A DNA stretch of 64,000 nt, taken from assembly GCF_014168815.1 (NCBI RefSeq), contig NZ_AP021973.1, forward strand, positions 124,001 through 188,000, given 5' to 3'. Below the pieces are notes generated by a model. It had not been told where the DNA came from and did not search any database. It was given only the letters and a program-made list of their open reading frames with translations. Of the stretch, positions 1 through 8,143 are shown piece by piece. A program made the translations under genes and the position numbers. Each line of letters starts with the position of its first letter. The stretch's first letter is position 1. This DNA comes from Klebsiella sp. WP3-W18-ESBL-02. GTDB taxonomy: Bacteria > Pseudomonadota > Gammaproteobacteria > Enterobacterales > Enterobacteriaceae.

Positions 1-519
1 CAGTTAACAGCCATTTTCATTTCCGTATTAGAAATAACAACAAAAAGAACAAATGCTGGAAGTATCAGTATTACATGGAGTGACGGCATCCATCAGTTTT
101 ATACTCACGTTTTTCTGGGGTTTGCTTTTTCTTTCTTACTTTTTTTGCTTGGTCTTTATGACTACAAAATGAAAGGCAACAAAGATGGTTTAAAGGATTG
201 CAAAAAACATGTTTTACCGTGTTTCATAGGGAGTTGGTTCGTATTAATAATATTCTTTTTCTCCGCTTCGCCTTTGCGCTATGAGGAGAATTTGATTACG
301 GATGCTCGCGTCGTAGCTTCGGATCCCAATCGAACCACAATTATCTATGCTGATGGGTTCTACTGGCTATTTGATATGGATAGAAATGAATTTGATAAGT
401 CTATATCCAGAGAGATAGTCAGAGGCAACTACAAGATGTTATGTACTTCAGATACACCAGCTACCTGCTGGGCGGGCAGAAAATTCCCCAAAAACACATC
501 ACTGGATAAAGTTTTATGA
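1..519 (+). CDS. Membrane protein, 5' end outside the window
   Basis: The frame is open from the first base, so the start lies upstream; 172 residues are visible. Two hydrophobic segments can be seen, one around residues 35-55 and one around 68-90, followed by a polar C-terminal part that probably lies outside the membrane. The stop codon overlaps the next start as ATGA (516-519), which suggests translational coupling with the P-loop gene. I do not recognise the family. It could belong to a conjugation or membrane complex, but nothing visible proves that. Confidence 0.6.
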   Translation, partial: QLTAIFISVLEITTKRTNAGSISITWSDGIHQFYTHVFLGFAFSFLLFLLGLYDYKMKGNKDGLKDCKKHVLPCFIGSWFVLIIFFFSASPLRYEENLITDARVVASDPNRTTIIYADGFYWLFDMDRNEFDKSISREIVRGNYKMLCTSDTPATCWAGRKFPKNTSLDKVL

Positions 520-980
520 AAGATTGTAACGCTGAGAAATATAGCTATTCATGTCTTTTCGCAGCGGTATTTAGACCAGGTGAAATGCCTGTCATTTCCG
601 CGTTCCGGGCGCGGTATTGGGCTCTAATCATTCGATGGGCATTGCGTTTCGGTTACACCGTTTGCCTGATTGGCAGCACTGGAACCGGAAAAAGTTACCT
701 CATCGAAAGAACGCTACCAGGACGGATCATTGATGCCCGACTGTTACTGGTAAAGAATGATTGGCATGGCCCTGTGCCATTCAGTTTGCGCGGTGCAAAG
801 CCCGGCCCAGTTGGCATTGATGAGTCGTCCAGCTTTTCAGAGGAAACGCTGCGTCAGAACGCGGAGAACCTGAAAGAAAGAGGGGTAGTGTATACAGCAC
901 AAAGCATTGATAAAGCAGCTAAAGTTGCAGCCAACCTGCCAAACAGGCGTGTGTTGCTTATCATGATTGGAAAAACGTAG
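516..980 (+). CDS. Small P-loop NTPase-like protein
   Basis: This 154-residue product has a Walker A motif (GSTGTGKS, about residues 52-59) and a possible Walker B (VGIDES, about residues 98-103), so it probably binds ATP. It is much shorter than a typical AAA+ or conjugation ATPase. The ATGA overlap with the preceding membrane protein supports a start at 516, but that start has no Shine-Dalgarno; the ATG at 585 behind AGGTG is an alternative. Its role is unknown. Confidence 0.6.
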   Translation: MKDCNAEKYSYSCLFAAVFRPGEMPVISAFRARYWALIIRWALRFGYTVCLIGSTGTGKSYLIERTLPGRIIDARLLLVKNDWHGPVPFSLRGAKPGPVGIDESSSFSEETLRQNAENLKERGVVYTAQSIDKAAKVAANLPNRRVLLIMIGKT

Positions 981-1076
981 CCTCTGCGGTCTAGGCCATC
1001 TGACCTGCTGAACTGACGCAGTAGACTCTCTCGGAGGCAAACAAATTTGCTGGTGGGATAAAATGGGCGCATACTT

Positions 1077-1107
1077 AAAGCACGTGTAATCGACACGTGC
1101 TTTTTTA
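1077..1107 (+). terminator. Hairpin with T tract in the ccdA leader
   Basis: A perfect inverted repeat (AAGCACGTGT and ACACGTGCTT) is followed by T residues. It ends only a few bases before the ccdA ribosome binding site (GGAGG at about 1110). It may terminate the upstream transcript or act as an attenuator for ccdAB. A GATAAAAT -10-like box just upstream would put the hairpin inside the ccd leader. Confidence 0.6.
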
Positions 1108-1118
1108 TTGGAGGACAC

Positions 1119-1358
1119 ATGCAGGCTACAGCTGCTCGCCAGAAAAAAACCGTCAGTGTCACCCTTGAGCCAATGCTCGTACAGCAGGCAAAAGACGCTG
1201 GGATTAACTTGTCCGCCACGCTGGCAGAAGCGCTTCAGAGCAAACTGAAGGCCAGTGCAGCGGAAGAATGGAAACGACAGAATCGTGCTGGTATTCAGGA
1301 GTTGAACCGCATCACTGAAGAGCATGGGTTACTGTCTGACGAATACAGGACGTTCTGA
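1119..1358 (+). CDS. ccdA: CcdA-family antitoxin
   Basis: This 79-residue protein has the ribbon-helix-helix type N-terminus of CcdA (KKTVSVTLEPMLVQQAKDAG) and the conserved C-terminal tail (ENxxGI-like NRxGIQELN, then EHGLLSDEYRTF) that wraps CcdB. It follows GGAGG with 4-base spacing. It lies 2 bp upstream of ccdB, the normal antitoxin-first order. Known CcdA proteins neutralise CcdB and co-repress their own promoter. Its role here would be post-segregational killing that stabilises a low-copy plasmid. Confidence 0.93.
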   Translation: MQATAARQKKTVSVTLEPMLVQQAKDAGINLSATLAEALQSKLKASAAEEWKRQNRAGIQELNRITEEHGLLSDEYRTF

Positions 1359-1360
1359 TA

Positions 1361-1669
1361 ATGCAATATACCGTTTACCGCAATCCCGGCAACAGCCAGG
1401 CATACCCTTACCTGCTGGATATACAGAGCGACATCATTGGCGAGTTAAATACCCGCCTGGTGATCCCCCTTCATCGGCTTAAAAAAGGAGCCTCGGCCCC
1501 GGTTGCGCGATTAACTCCGGTCATACAGGTGGAAGGGAATGACGTTATCCTGATGACGCATGAAATGGCTTCAGTCCGCGTGAAGCAGCTCGGTCAGGCG
1601 GTCATGGACGCATCTCCGTTCCGGCACACTATCAAAAGTGCGGTGGACTTCCTGCTGGATGGTTTCTGA
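1361..1669 (+). CDS. ccdB: CcdB-family gyrase toxin
   Basis: The 102-residue product matches CcdB in length and in its core motifs (YPYLLDIQSDIIGELNTRLV, VIPL, LMTHEMASV). CcdB poisons DNA gyrase when CcdA is lost. The extreme C-terminus reads LLDGF instead of the WGI of F-plasmid CcdB; chromosomal O157-type CcdB and the Vibrio fischeri homologue also lack the Trp, so this looks like a diverged subfamily and not a dead gene. Confidence 0.93.
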   Translation: MQYTVYRNPGNSQAYPYLLDIQSDIIGELNTRLVIPLHRLKKGASAPVARLTPVIQVEGNDVILMTHEMASVRVKQLGQAVMDASPFRHTIKSAVDFLLDGF

Positions 1670-1677
1670 CAGAGATA

Positions 1678-1848
1678 ATGAGCGAGAAAATGATGAAGCA
1701 AAATGAACTGCTGGAAGTGGCAAAAGCCATGCGCGATTATATTGATGCCCTCCCTACCGATGTCGTTGCAGCATTACCGGTGATGCCGGGATTTGATCGA
1801 GACTGGGCCGACGAAGTCATTTACGAAGCCGAATCCGCCAGCAAATAA
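1678..1848 (+). CDS. Small hypothetical protein (56 aa)
   Basis: A short open frame begins 8 bp after the ccdB stop with AGAGAT ahead of the ATG. The product is acidic and mostly helical in composition (MSEKMMKQNELLEVAKAM start). It has no recognised domain. The close spacing suggests it is co-transcribed with ccdAB. Confidence 0.5.
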   Translation: MSEKMMKQNELLEVAKAMRDYIDALPTDVVAALPVMPGFDRDWADEVIYEAESASK

Positions 1849-1940
1849 CCCCCCGTCTGCGCCCGTTTCATCTGAATTCGGGCCGTCACAATCTTTCTGA
1901 TTTTATTGAGAAAACAGCCTCTTTTTGTCCCCTTTTTTCC

Positions 1941-1969
1941 TTCGTCAGCAGACTCAGTCGTTCGATAAT
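1941..1969 (+). promoter_or_regulatory. TTCGTC-17-GATAAT promoter module
   Basis: TTCGTC (1941-1946) is followed after exactly 17 bp by GATAAT (1964-1969), 34 bp before the ATG of the next gene. It belongs to the dispersed family described in the findings. Confidence 0.6.
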
Positions 1970-2002
1970 AAAAACAGACCAACACAACCACTGAGGTGTT
2001 TC

Positions 2003-2557
2003 ATGTTAGCGATTATCCCGGCAGCAGGCACTGACAAGGTTTTTAAAACCTCCCTCAAACACGTGCTCGATGAGGACTTCCTGTTTGCAATGGCTTCAAA
2101 AGCAAGCGCGACGTACATTTCATCCCATATCAGCGATGACGGTGAGGGCACAGTGTTTTTCAGTCTGAGCGACTGGGATAACCTCAAGCCTTCCTTATCG
2201 GCTGATGGCTGGGATGGCGATACGATGCCCGGCTTCATTGATTTGCTGGATGCAATCGCAGCGCAGGGCTATAACACCGTCGAATTCCACATTTCTCACC
2301 CACTGGTGGTTGGCGCGGTCTGGTTCACCGATGAGTATTACTTCACGGTTACCCCGCTGGCGTATGACCTTGCCACGCTGGATGGTCAGTTTGTTCTGCC
2401 GGATGGCTCTTCCTACCGGCTGGATGACCTTGATGAAGTCAGCTATGACGAAATGACCGACTACTTTGACGGCATTATCGAAGTCGATGGCGATACCATG
2501 CTGGGTGTAAAGCGTAACGACGATGACACCGTAAACGTCAGCAAAATCGAAAGCTAA
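2003..2557 (+). CDS. Acidic hypothetical protein (184 aa)
   Basis: The start at 2003 follows GAGGTG with good spacing; the longer open frame begins upstream of the promoter and is not used. The product is rich in Asp and Glu, with segments such as DSDD-like SDDGEG and DDLDEVSYDEMTDYFDG, and has no transmembrane segment. I do not recognise the family. It is the first of several single-gene units driven by the TTCGTC promoter module. Confidence 0.75.
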   Translation: MLAIIPAAGTDKVFKTSLKHVLDEDFLFAMASKASATYISSHISDDGEGTVFFSLSDWDNLKPSLSADGWDGDTMPGFIDLLDAIAAQGYNTVEFHISHPLVVGAVWFTDEYYFTVTPLAYDLATLDGQFVLPDGSSYRLDDLDEVSYDEMTDYFDGIIEVDGDTMLGVKRNDDDTVNVSKIES

Positions 2558-2626
2558 CCCCTCCTCCCCGGTGTCGGTATCCGCCGCGCCGGGCTATTTT
2601 CCTGCCATCATCCTCTGGAGTGTTTC

Positions 2627-3244
2627 ATGAAAGACCGTTTTTATCTGGTCAGCTTGCGTGACACCGTTGGTAGCAATACCGCTTTTCATAGCCATCACGG
2701 CAGAGGTTACAGCACCGATCAGCGTAATGCCCGGGTTTACACCCGCGAGGAAGCACAACGCGCATGGAATACGGGACGGGAGTTTGACCTGCCGGTTGAT
2801 GCCGATGCAGTCGACCGCCATCTCGTGTTTCATGTTGATCATCAGTTTGTACCGGGAAAAACCATTCTCTCCGAAAGCGCCACCAAATATGTCGGCTTCG
2901 TTAATGGCCAATGGGACGGAAACGATCTGTTCTGGCTGGCTGATGCGGGTACTACCACGGATTTTTCCCTTGCCAGAGTTTTTGACTCACCACAGGCAGA
3001 TAGACCTGATGTCGTCTGGTTACCCCATCACATCCCTGACGCTGCAAAGCGCCCTACCTTCAGTGTTGAGCGGATAGACCGCCGTAAAATGACGCAGGGG
3101 GCCGGTCTGCTGATGCCTGCCTGGCTGAAACGCCAAAATCGCCGACAGTCAAAGGGGCTGACTCGCTGGAATTGCCCCGGGTGTGGCCGTATTTCATGGC
3201 AACAGAATCCGTATGATTTTGATGGTTGCCGGTTCTGCATATAG
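2627..3244 (+). CDS. Hypothetical protein with C-terminal zinc ribbon
   Basis: A 205-residue protein that ends in CPGCGR...GCRFC, two CxxC pairs about 17 residues apart, a likely zinc ribbon. The rest has no recognised motif but is rich in His, Asp and Trp. The ATG follows TCTGGAG. It ends about 20 bp before the HAD-like gene, so the two are probably one transcript. A nucleic-acid-binding role is possible but unproven. Confidence 0.75.
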   Translation: MKDRFYLVSLRDTVGSNTAFHSHHGRGYSTDQRNARVYTREEAQRAWNTGREFDLPVDADAVDRHLVFHVDHQFVPGKTILSESATKYVGFVNGQWDGNDLFWLADAGTTTDFSLARVFDSPQADRPDVVWLPHHIPDAAKRPTFSVERIDRRKMTQGAGLLMPAWLKRQNRRQSKGLTRWNCPGCGRISWQQNPYDFDGCRFCI

Positions 3245-3266
3245 TCAACTACCGCGAGAGGCCTCT

Positions 3267-3797
3267 ATGTTCCGATTATTACAGAAGTGGTTAGTCAGGT
3301 TTACCTGTCAGGACGATATAGATTGTATGTCGACCCGGCGCTCTGCGGGCGAGTTCTGGCTGGAAATAGATGCCCGTCGTCACTGGATTTTCCTGGACAT
3401 CGACGGTGTACTCCACCGGGCGGAAAACGGGTCACTGGAGTTTATGCCTGTGCTGGATCACGTGCTGACGCAATGCCCGCAGACGGGAATTATCCTTTCC
3501 ACAAACTGGCGTACCGGCGTACCCCGGGAGATGGTGCTGAGTCATTTCCCTGCGGGTATACGCGATCGGATTGCTGGACTCAATCCCGATCTGGATGGGC
3601 TGGTGAATAACCACGTGCGTTATCACGAATGCATGGCGGTCGTTAAACGGTTCGGCCTACAGCATTACACCTTCGTGGACGATACCGCTCGACTCTTTCC
3701 AACTGACTGCCCTGCCCTGTTCCTGACTCACCGGCACGAGGGGCTGAATGCAACGCAGGGTAGCGCTTTGATAGACCGGATTCGGTTAATGAAATGA
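3267..3797 (+). CDS. HAD-superfamily phosphatase-like protein
   Basis: The start at 3267 follows GAGAGG; the upstream frame overlaps the previous gene and is a shadow. The 176-residue product shows HAD motif I (FLDIDGVLH, about residues 43-51), motif II (ILSTNWR) and motif IV (FVDD). This pattern matches small HAD domains that occur alone or fused in RNA-repair proteins. The expected activity is Mg2+-dependent phosphate removal with the first Asp as nucleophile. The substrate is unknown. Confidence 0.8.
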   Translation: MFRLLQKWLVRFTCQDDIDCMSTRRSAGEFWLEIDARRHWIFLDIDGVLHRAENGSLEFMPVLDHVLTQCPQTGIILSTNWRTGVPREMVLSHFPAGIRDRIAGLNPDLDGLVNNHVRYHECMAVVKRFGLQHYTFVDDTARLFPTDCPALFLTHRHEGLNATQGSALIDRIRLMK

Positions 3798-3838
3798 CCG
3801 GTTTAAGGCTGAATACAAATTATTAATGAGGATGCGTT

Positions 3839-3958
3839 ATGAATGAAATCCCACAATACGTCTATGACCTGATCGGTATTTGCCTCTTTGTTGGAATGTG
3901 GGTCGGAGGCGTTCTGCTTATTTGGTTTATTTTCTCTAATGGAGAGAGCGACGAATAG
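3839..3958 (+). CDS. Small single-pass membrane protein (39 aa)
   Basis: The ATG at 3839 follows GAGG. The peptide has one hydrophobic segment (about residues 11-33, rich in Ile, Val, Gly and Trp) and ends in an acidic ESDE tail. It has no recognised family. It lies between the HAD-like gene and the glutaredoxin gene, on the same strand. Confidence 0.55.
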   Translation: MNEIPQYVYDLIGICLFVGMWVGGVLLIWFIFSNGESDE

Positions 3959-4039
3959 CCAGGCAACTGGCGCAACTGATGTTGCAGGATGGCCCCAACA
4001 ATATCTTACCTGCTTACGCTCTGATTACCCGCGCAACGC

Positions 4040-4067
4040 TTCGTCAGAAGCGGAAAGCTGGGATAAT
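4040..4067 (+). promoter_or_regulatory. TTCGTC promoter module (16-bp spacer variant)
   Basis: TTCGTC (4040-4045) precedes GATAAT (4062-4067) by 16 bp, 59 bp before the glutaredoxin ATG. This is the only family member with a 16-bp spacer. Confidence 0.5.
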
Positions 4068-4098
4068 GAATATATCCCGTATACACCAGGCTATCCCA

Positions 4099-4386
4099 AT
4101 GAAAATTACTGTGTTTACTGCCCCTGATTGTCCGAAATGTCGCATGACGCTTACCCGCTTTTCTCTGGCTGGGGTGGACGTGAATGAGATCCCGCTGGTG
4201 GACAACGCAGATCTCGTTCGCCTGACACAAAATACCGGTGCGCCGCTGGTGGTGGTGGTCAACGATTCGGGCCGTGTGACGGGTTGGGGTGGGTTCCGGC
4301 CAGATCTTATTGCGACAACTGCCAATGGCTGGAGTGTCGGGTCACTCGATATCCCCCCGTCGCTGGTTAATCACGTCCTTCACTGA
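4099..4386 (+). CDS. NrdH-like glutaredoxin
   Basis: The 95-residue product begins MKITVFTAPDCPKCRMT, with a CPKC redox centre at residues 11-14, a TxP-like GAPLVVV loop and a GWGGFRPDLI segment. The WxGFRPD signature is typical of NrdH redoxins, which reduce class Ib ribonucleotide reductase using thioredoxin reductase. No nrdEF genes are in the window, so the partner must be elsewhere. The start at 4099 is chosen because it gives the standard redoxin N-terminus; an ATG at 4066 is possible. Confidence 0.82.
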   Translation: MKITVFTAPDCPKCRMTLTRFSLAGVDVNEIPLVDNADLVRLTQNTGAPLVVVVNDSGRVTGWGGFRPDLIATTANGWSVGSLDIPPSLVNHVLH

Positions 4387-4396
4387 GGTAAACGCC

Positions 4397-4795
4397 ATGC
4401 ACAATATCTCTGTCGAAATCCCTGCGGCCCTCGGCGTACATCCTCCTTCAGGAGCGGATGTCGTGCTTATAGACGATCTGAATAACGCCCTCGCCGGTGC
4501 TGGCTTACCGCAACTGAAGATAGAGCCGATAACGTGGACACCGCCATCAGGCCGACCGGTGATCTACCGGTCTGAGGTTCCCGATATCCTGCGCATTGCA
4601 GGTATAAACCCTGACACCTCTGACATGGTGAAAACCTTCTGTTCCGGGCCACTGCCGATTGACGATAACGAGCTGGATGCCCTTCTGGAGATGCGCGAAC
4701 GGGACGGTCATAGCGAAAGCTTCAGGATCGCGCTCTGTGGGGCGCTGGACGCGATTCTCATTCGACTCTACTCAGCAGAGCGTCAGCTTCGTTGA
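4397..4795 (+). CDS. Hypothetical protein (132 aa)
   Basis: The ATG at 4397 follows GAGG and lies 10 bp after the glutaredoxin stop, so the two are probably co-transcribed. The protein is acidic and soluble, with no recognised motif. Confidence 0.7.
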   Translation: MHNISVEIPAALGVHPPSGADVVLIDDLNNALAGAGLPQLKIEPITWTPPSGRPVIYRSEVPDILRIAGINPDTSDMVKTFCSGPLPIDDNELDALLEMRERDGHSESFRIALCGALDAILIRLYSAERQLR

Positions 4796-4878
4796 AACGC
4801 CAGTAAAGACGCTGGTGGCCTCATATGAGGTATCAATCGGCTCGGTTCCGTCTCAATAATTTAAAGAGAGCACGGTAT

Positions 4879-5205
4879 ATGAGTCCTGAAGAAGAAAAAG
4901 TGCTGCATCAGCGGCTGATACAGCTTGGCGATATGATGGGGGATGGCCTGCACTATGAGCGCGACGGTCAATGGATCACCCGGGAGTACAAAGCCACGTT
5001 GCGGGCGCTGGGGCTTTTGAAGGCTCCCAAGCGTAAGCATAACCCGACCAAAACACTCGCTGTGGATGAGCGAATGGCACAACGTGTGAAGGACGTAGCC
5101 TGTACCCAGTGCGCCGGGAAACTGAAACAGGTGCGCTCCGGGTCTCTGAAAGCGCAATGCACCCGGTGCAAAACCAAGTTCACCCTCCTGAAAACCATTA
5201 AGTAA
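4879..5205 (+). CDS. Hypothetical protein with zinc ribbon
   Basis: The start at 4879 follows AGAGAG. The 108-residue product ends with CTQCAGKLKQ...CTRCKTKF, two CxxC pairs in a basic setting, which looks like a small nucleic-acid-binding zinc ribbon. The N-terminal half is helical and charged. It is one of at least three short zinc-ribbon proteins in the first 11 kb. Confidence 0.72.
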   Translation: MSPEEEKVLHQRLIQLGDMMGDGLHYERDGQWITREYKATLRALGLLKAPKRKHNPTKTLAVDERMAQRVKDVACTQCAGKLKQVRSGSLKAQCTRCKTKFTLLKTIK

Positions 5206-5382
5206 CTATACCCGCAGCTGGTGGTCACCCCACCAGCATAAAATATACCCGAAACTGTGACACCTGCGCTTGCCTGCCTCAATGTCGTGATAGCTGACAA
5301 CCCCCACGAAGAAAACAAACCTCACACCTGCGATCGTCGTGATGCAACGATTTTGTCGAGCCAATTATATGAAGAGACTGTT

Positions 5383-5472
5383 ATGAAAGACTTCCATTTC
5401 CTGTATGTCGAACTCCTGGTCGAATTGCTTCGACTGGTCAATTTTCTTCTGCCGTTGTGGTTTGGTAGTTGA
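5383..5472 (+). CDS. Possible hydrophobic micropeptide (29 aa)
   Basis: A short frame follows GAAGAG and encodes a Leu/Phe-rich peptide (MKDFHFLYVELLVELLRLVN start) that could insert in the membrane. It may be real or a chance frame; its base use does not decide. Confidence 0.3.
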   Translation: MKDFHFLYVELLVELLRLVNFLLPLWFGS

Positions 5473-5506
5473 AAATAGCAGGTAATACCCGGGCAAGACC
5501 TTCCCG

Positions 5507-5548
5507 TTTTTTTAAAATAAAAGGGCGCACATAGCGCCCTGTCAGAAA
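5507..5548 (-). terminator. Terminator for the minus-strand gene ending at 5568
   Basis: On the minus strand AGGGCGC, a 5-base loop and GCGCCCT are followed by TTTTATTTT. It lies directly downstream of the 112-residue minus-strand gene. Confidence 0.75.
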
Positions 5549-5567
5549 GGTATTTTGAAGCAGCAGA

Positions 5568-5906
5568 CTACTTACGAAACTCCCATTGTTTAATCAGCTT
5601 TTTGACAAACGTCTCGCCATAGATCTCATGTGACTCCATGTATGCACAAAGCTGTATCAGGGTCATCATGCCATCGCGAAGGGTATCGCATGACTCGTTA
5701 CGGCAATAGGCCGTGAGTTTGTACATATTCGCCCCGCAAACGTCCGGGTTGTAGAGATTAACAATCAGGCTTGCCGCGAATTTCTTTCTCTCTGCGATAG
5801 CGCCCAGATAAGCCAGCTCCCTTTTCAGGTCTTCCGGGATAGGTGTGACAGCACACGCTCGCGGGTTCAGGTTTATCTGGATATGGTCAAAGTCGAGTTC
5901 CTGCAT
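5568..5906 (-). CDS. Hypothetical protein (112 aa)
   Basis: One of the few minus-strand genes on the backbone. It encodes a soluble, helical protein with four or five Cys residues (VCGAN, YCRNESCDT, LCAYM). It lacks the TTCGTC promoter module seen for plus-strand neighbours and ends in a clear terminator. I do not recognise the family. Confidence 0.72.
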   Translation of the reverse strand: MQELDFDHIQINLNPRACAVTPIPEDLKRELAYLGAIAERKKFAASLIVNLYNPDVCGANMYKLTAYCRNESCDTLRDGMMTLIQLCAYMESHEIYGETFVKKLIKQWEFRK

Positions 5907-6081
5907 TGTCCTGGTTCCTTCTGCTGATATTCGGTATCCGTCTGCCGGGCCACACGATTCTGCATGTAATGCCCTTCATATCACCATTGTACCGGATACC
6001 TGCAATTTGCCCCGTAACTACCGGTGCTGATGATAAAAAATATCTTTATTTTGCGAACGATATACACCAGTCCGTCCTGAT

Positions 6082-6110
6082 TTCGTCAGCTGAATTGTGC
6101 CGGGTAAGCT
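6082..6110 (+). promoter_or_regulatory. TTCGTC-17-TAAGCT promoter module
   Basis: TTCGTC (6082-6087) and TAAGCT (6105-6110) are separated by 17 bp, 34 bp before the ATG at 6144. Confidence 0.5.
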
Positions 6111-6143
6111 GGTTGCCATGTGAGTGACCTAATGGAGAACACC

Positions 6144-6587
6144 ATGCAGCACACTGCAACCACACACCCGCAACCGGCTAACACCGTGAGTATCGTCAGT
6201 ACGACCTACGGTCAGACGCTGGTGGTACTGAACGGGAAATGTCTCTACTGCGCACCACCAGAGCGAGGAGACGAAGCCCGGCAGCTGGCATCAACCACTG
6301 CCGGGGCACTCAACGTGCCGGTCGATGTCGTCCACCTCGATACATTTGCTACCGATACAACCGAAAGCCAGCTGATGGCCCGCTTTGAAAACCAGAATGC
6401 CGGGCCGTGGTATAGCCATGCGTTTACCATCGCGTTCAGTGTTGAATACCCGGCGAAGAGTAGCGATGACATTCCACCAGCGGAATTACACCGTGCATTG
6501 ATGAAGCGGGCCAGAGAGTTTACCGGTGATCTGGATGCGCTGGTGGAAGCCTGCGGGGCATCTTATGACAGTTATCAGATGGGGTAA
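6144..6587 (+). CDS. Hypothetical protein (147 aa)
   Basis: Start 6144 has GGAG about 7 bases upstream; the longer frame with a GTG at 6120 would start at the transcription start site and is less likely. It is a soluble protein with no recognised domain. It is the single gene behind the promoter module at 6082. Confidence 0.72.
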   Translation: MQHTATTHPQPANTVSIVSTTYGQTLVVLNGKCLYCAPPERGDEARQLASTTAGALNVPVDVVHLDTFATDTTESQLMARFENQNAGPWYSHAFTIAFSVEYPAKSSDDIPPAELHRALMKRAREFTGDLDALVEACGASYDSYQMG

Positions 6588-6705
6588 CTCCTGCTGGAAA
6601 TGACCGCATTCTGCTGGCGTTTTCAATGAGATATCGCCAGCCGCTTTGGTAGAGTTTTCCAGATAGCAAGCGAACATCATAGCCAGTGGCAAGAGGTAAA
6701 CCTAT

Positions 6706-7047
6706 ATGAATTCTGTCTGTCTTGATTACGAGAAAGTGGATTTTCTGGCGAATCTCCTGATCCCCACCCTCGCCAGACACCCCATCAGTAACAGTTTCCC
6801 GGAGCGCGGCCTCGCACTTAAGGAAAAGCACCCTGAGCTGGTGGGCTGGCCCGAGCGCAAACTGGGTGAAGTGGAAAATTACCAGAATGCACTGTCCAGA
6901 CAGCTACCGAGCCTGAACAGCATGTCCTTGCCGGAGTTTATCGACTTCATTCTCACCCCGCATGTCGCGGAGTATGTTCTTGAGCAGGTTGGCACTCCGC
7001 TTGCTGAAGAAACCATGCAGCTGTTTATGGCGAAAGTGAAGGCATAA
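6706..7047 (+). CDS. Hypothetical protein (113 aa)
   Basis: The ATG follows AAGAGG. The product is helical and soluble with no recognised motif. It is followed by a strong terminator, so it forms the end of a transcript that probably starts at 6082. Confidence 0.7.
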   Translation: MNSVCLDYEKVDFLANLLIPTLARHPISNSFPERGLALKEKHPELVGWPERKLGEVENYQNALSRQLPSLNSMSLPEFIDFILTPHVAEYVLEQVGTPLAEETMQLFMAKVKA

Positions 7048-7079
7048 CGCGGTTTTCAGCCCCATATACTCCAGATCAT

Positions 7080-7108
7080 AACCGGCCTTAATGGTCGGTT
7101 TTTTTTGT
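7080..7108 (+). terminator. Rho-independent terminator
   Basis: ACCGGCC, a 5-base loop and GGTCGGT are followed by eight T residues, directly after the 113-residue gene. Confidence 0.85.
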
Positions 7109-7129
7109 GAATTTTCTGCCCCGAAAGCC

Positions 7130-7158
7130 TTCGTCACCTGCGGGGAGCGTGGTTAACT
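7130..7158 (+). promoter_or_regulatory. TTCGTCACCTG promoter module
   Basis: TTCGTC (7130-7135) is followed after 17 bp by TTAACT (7153-7158), and then by TATGTAAACAAAACGAAC, a tail shared almost exactly with the module at 45724. Confidence 0.6.
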
Positions 7159-7205
7159 GGTTATGTAAACAAAACGAACAACACACATAACTACAGGGGT
7201 CTACC

Positions 7206-7760
7206 ATGTTAAATCCAGCTATCTGCGCCATGTTCATGTTTCAGGGCTTCCAGCATGAAGTCTCCCGTCTGACCGCATTATCAGTGGCTAATCCTATCCC
7301 CCTCACCTTCAACTGTGACAGCGTACAGACAATGATCTGTGAAACGCTGGCTGGTGGCGAAATTGAATGTGCTCACTGGATGTTGGATGCCGCAGAGCAG
7401 ATCTGTAAAGCCTGCGAACCTGCGTATCAGGCATCTGAAGAACCGGGAGTCTGGTACTACGACATTGCTGAACGTCTGGGCGCTGAAGTGGCCTGCCGTT
7501 GCGTAAAAGGTGATATCAGCACTGACCAATTGGTCGCTGTTGCAGTTAACCTCACTGAGTCATGGAACACGCTGAGCGAAGACAGCAATCAGGAGCCTGA
7601 TTGCGGATCATATGAAAATACCGTCAGGACGTTGGTAGAACGTGCTGATACAGCAGAAGCGGCTTGCGTAGAAGCAGTCAGAATCCTTGATGGTGGTGAG
7701 CGGCAGGCGTTATCAAAGGCGATAGCAATTCTTCGCCCTGTGGCCGCAACGTTGCAGTAG
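7206..7760 (+). CDS. Cys-rich hypothetical protein (184 aa)
   Basis: A soluble, acidic, helical protein with about ten Cys residues (for example QICKACEPAY, VACRCVKGD). The Cys residues are not in an obvious zinc-ribbon pattern. It follows the TTCGTCACCTG module with ACAGGGG as ribosome binding site. I do not recognise the family. Confidence 0.72.
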   Translation: MLNPAICAMFMFQGFQHEVSRLTALSVANPIPLTFNCDSVQTMICETLAGGEIECAHWMLDAAEQICKACEPAYQASEEPGVWYYDIAERLGAEVACRCVKGDISTDQLVAVAVNLTESWNTLSEDSNQEPDCGSYENTVRTLVERADTAEAACVEAVRILDGGERQALSKAIAILRPVAATLQ

Positions 7761-7809
7761 ATAGTGGCAGAACACCAATACACACAACACTCACTACAGG
7801 AAAATGACC

Positions 7810-8076
7810 ATGAAACTCACCGTATCGACTCGCCCGGTAAGAATTGAAGGGAATTATGTCTCTGTCGTCTTTAATCGTTCCCATAACTCCATGCCGGAAA
7901 CAGCAGAGGTTAAAAATGCCGATCAGGCGCGGGCATTCATCAACGATTACATCGCCCGTAATATCAACGAAACGCCGATGCATCTGGTGCTGACAAAAGA
8001 GGGCCGGGCATTTGGCGGGTTCGACGCGCTGAATAGTAGCCTTCCGCCCGCGATTGAATCATCAACCCGTTTGTAA
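7810..8076 (+). CDS. Hypothetical protein (88 aa)
   Basis: Of two adjacent ATGs (7804 and 7810), the second has better spacing to AGGA. The product is a small alpha/beta-like protein with no recognised motif. It lies about 50 bp after the Cys-rich gene and is probably in the same transcript. Confidence 0.65.
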   Translation: MKLTVSTRPVRIEGNYVSVVFNRSHNSMPETAEVKNADQARAFINDYIARNINETPMHLVLTKEGRAFGGFDALNSSLPPAIESSTRL

Positions 8077-8143
8077 TGACTGACTGGTGGCGCTCAGTGA
8101 GGAGCGTCACCCGGCATCACGGAGGGAGTTGCAAGAGTTCTGA

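Noticed and set aside
837..1325. Long minus-strand open frame over the P-loop and ccdA genes
   Set aside because: It runs opposite to clearly recognised ccdA and has no ribosome binding site or family; it is a shadow.
3888..4127. Open frame of 79 codons between the small membrane gene and glutaredoxin gene
   Set aside because: It overlaps both real genes in another frame and has no ribosome binding site.
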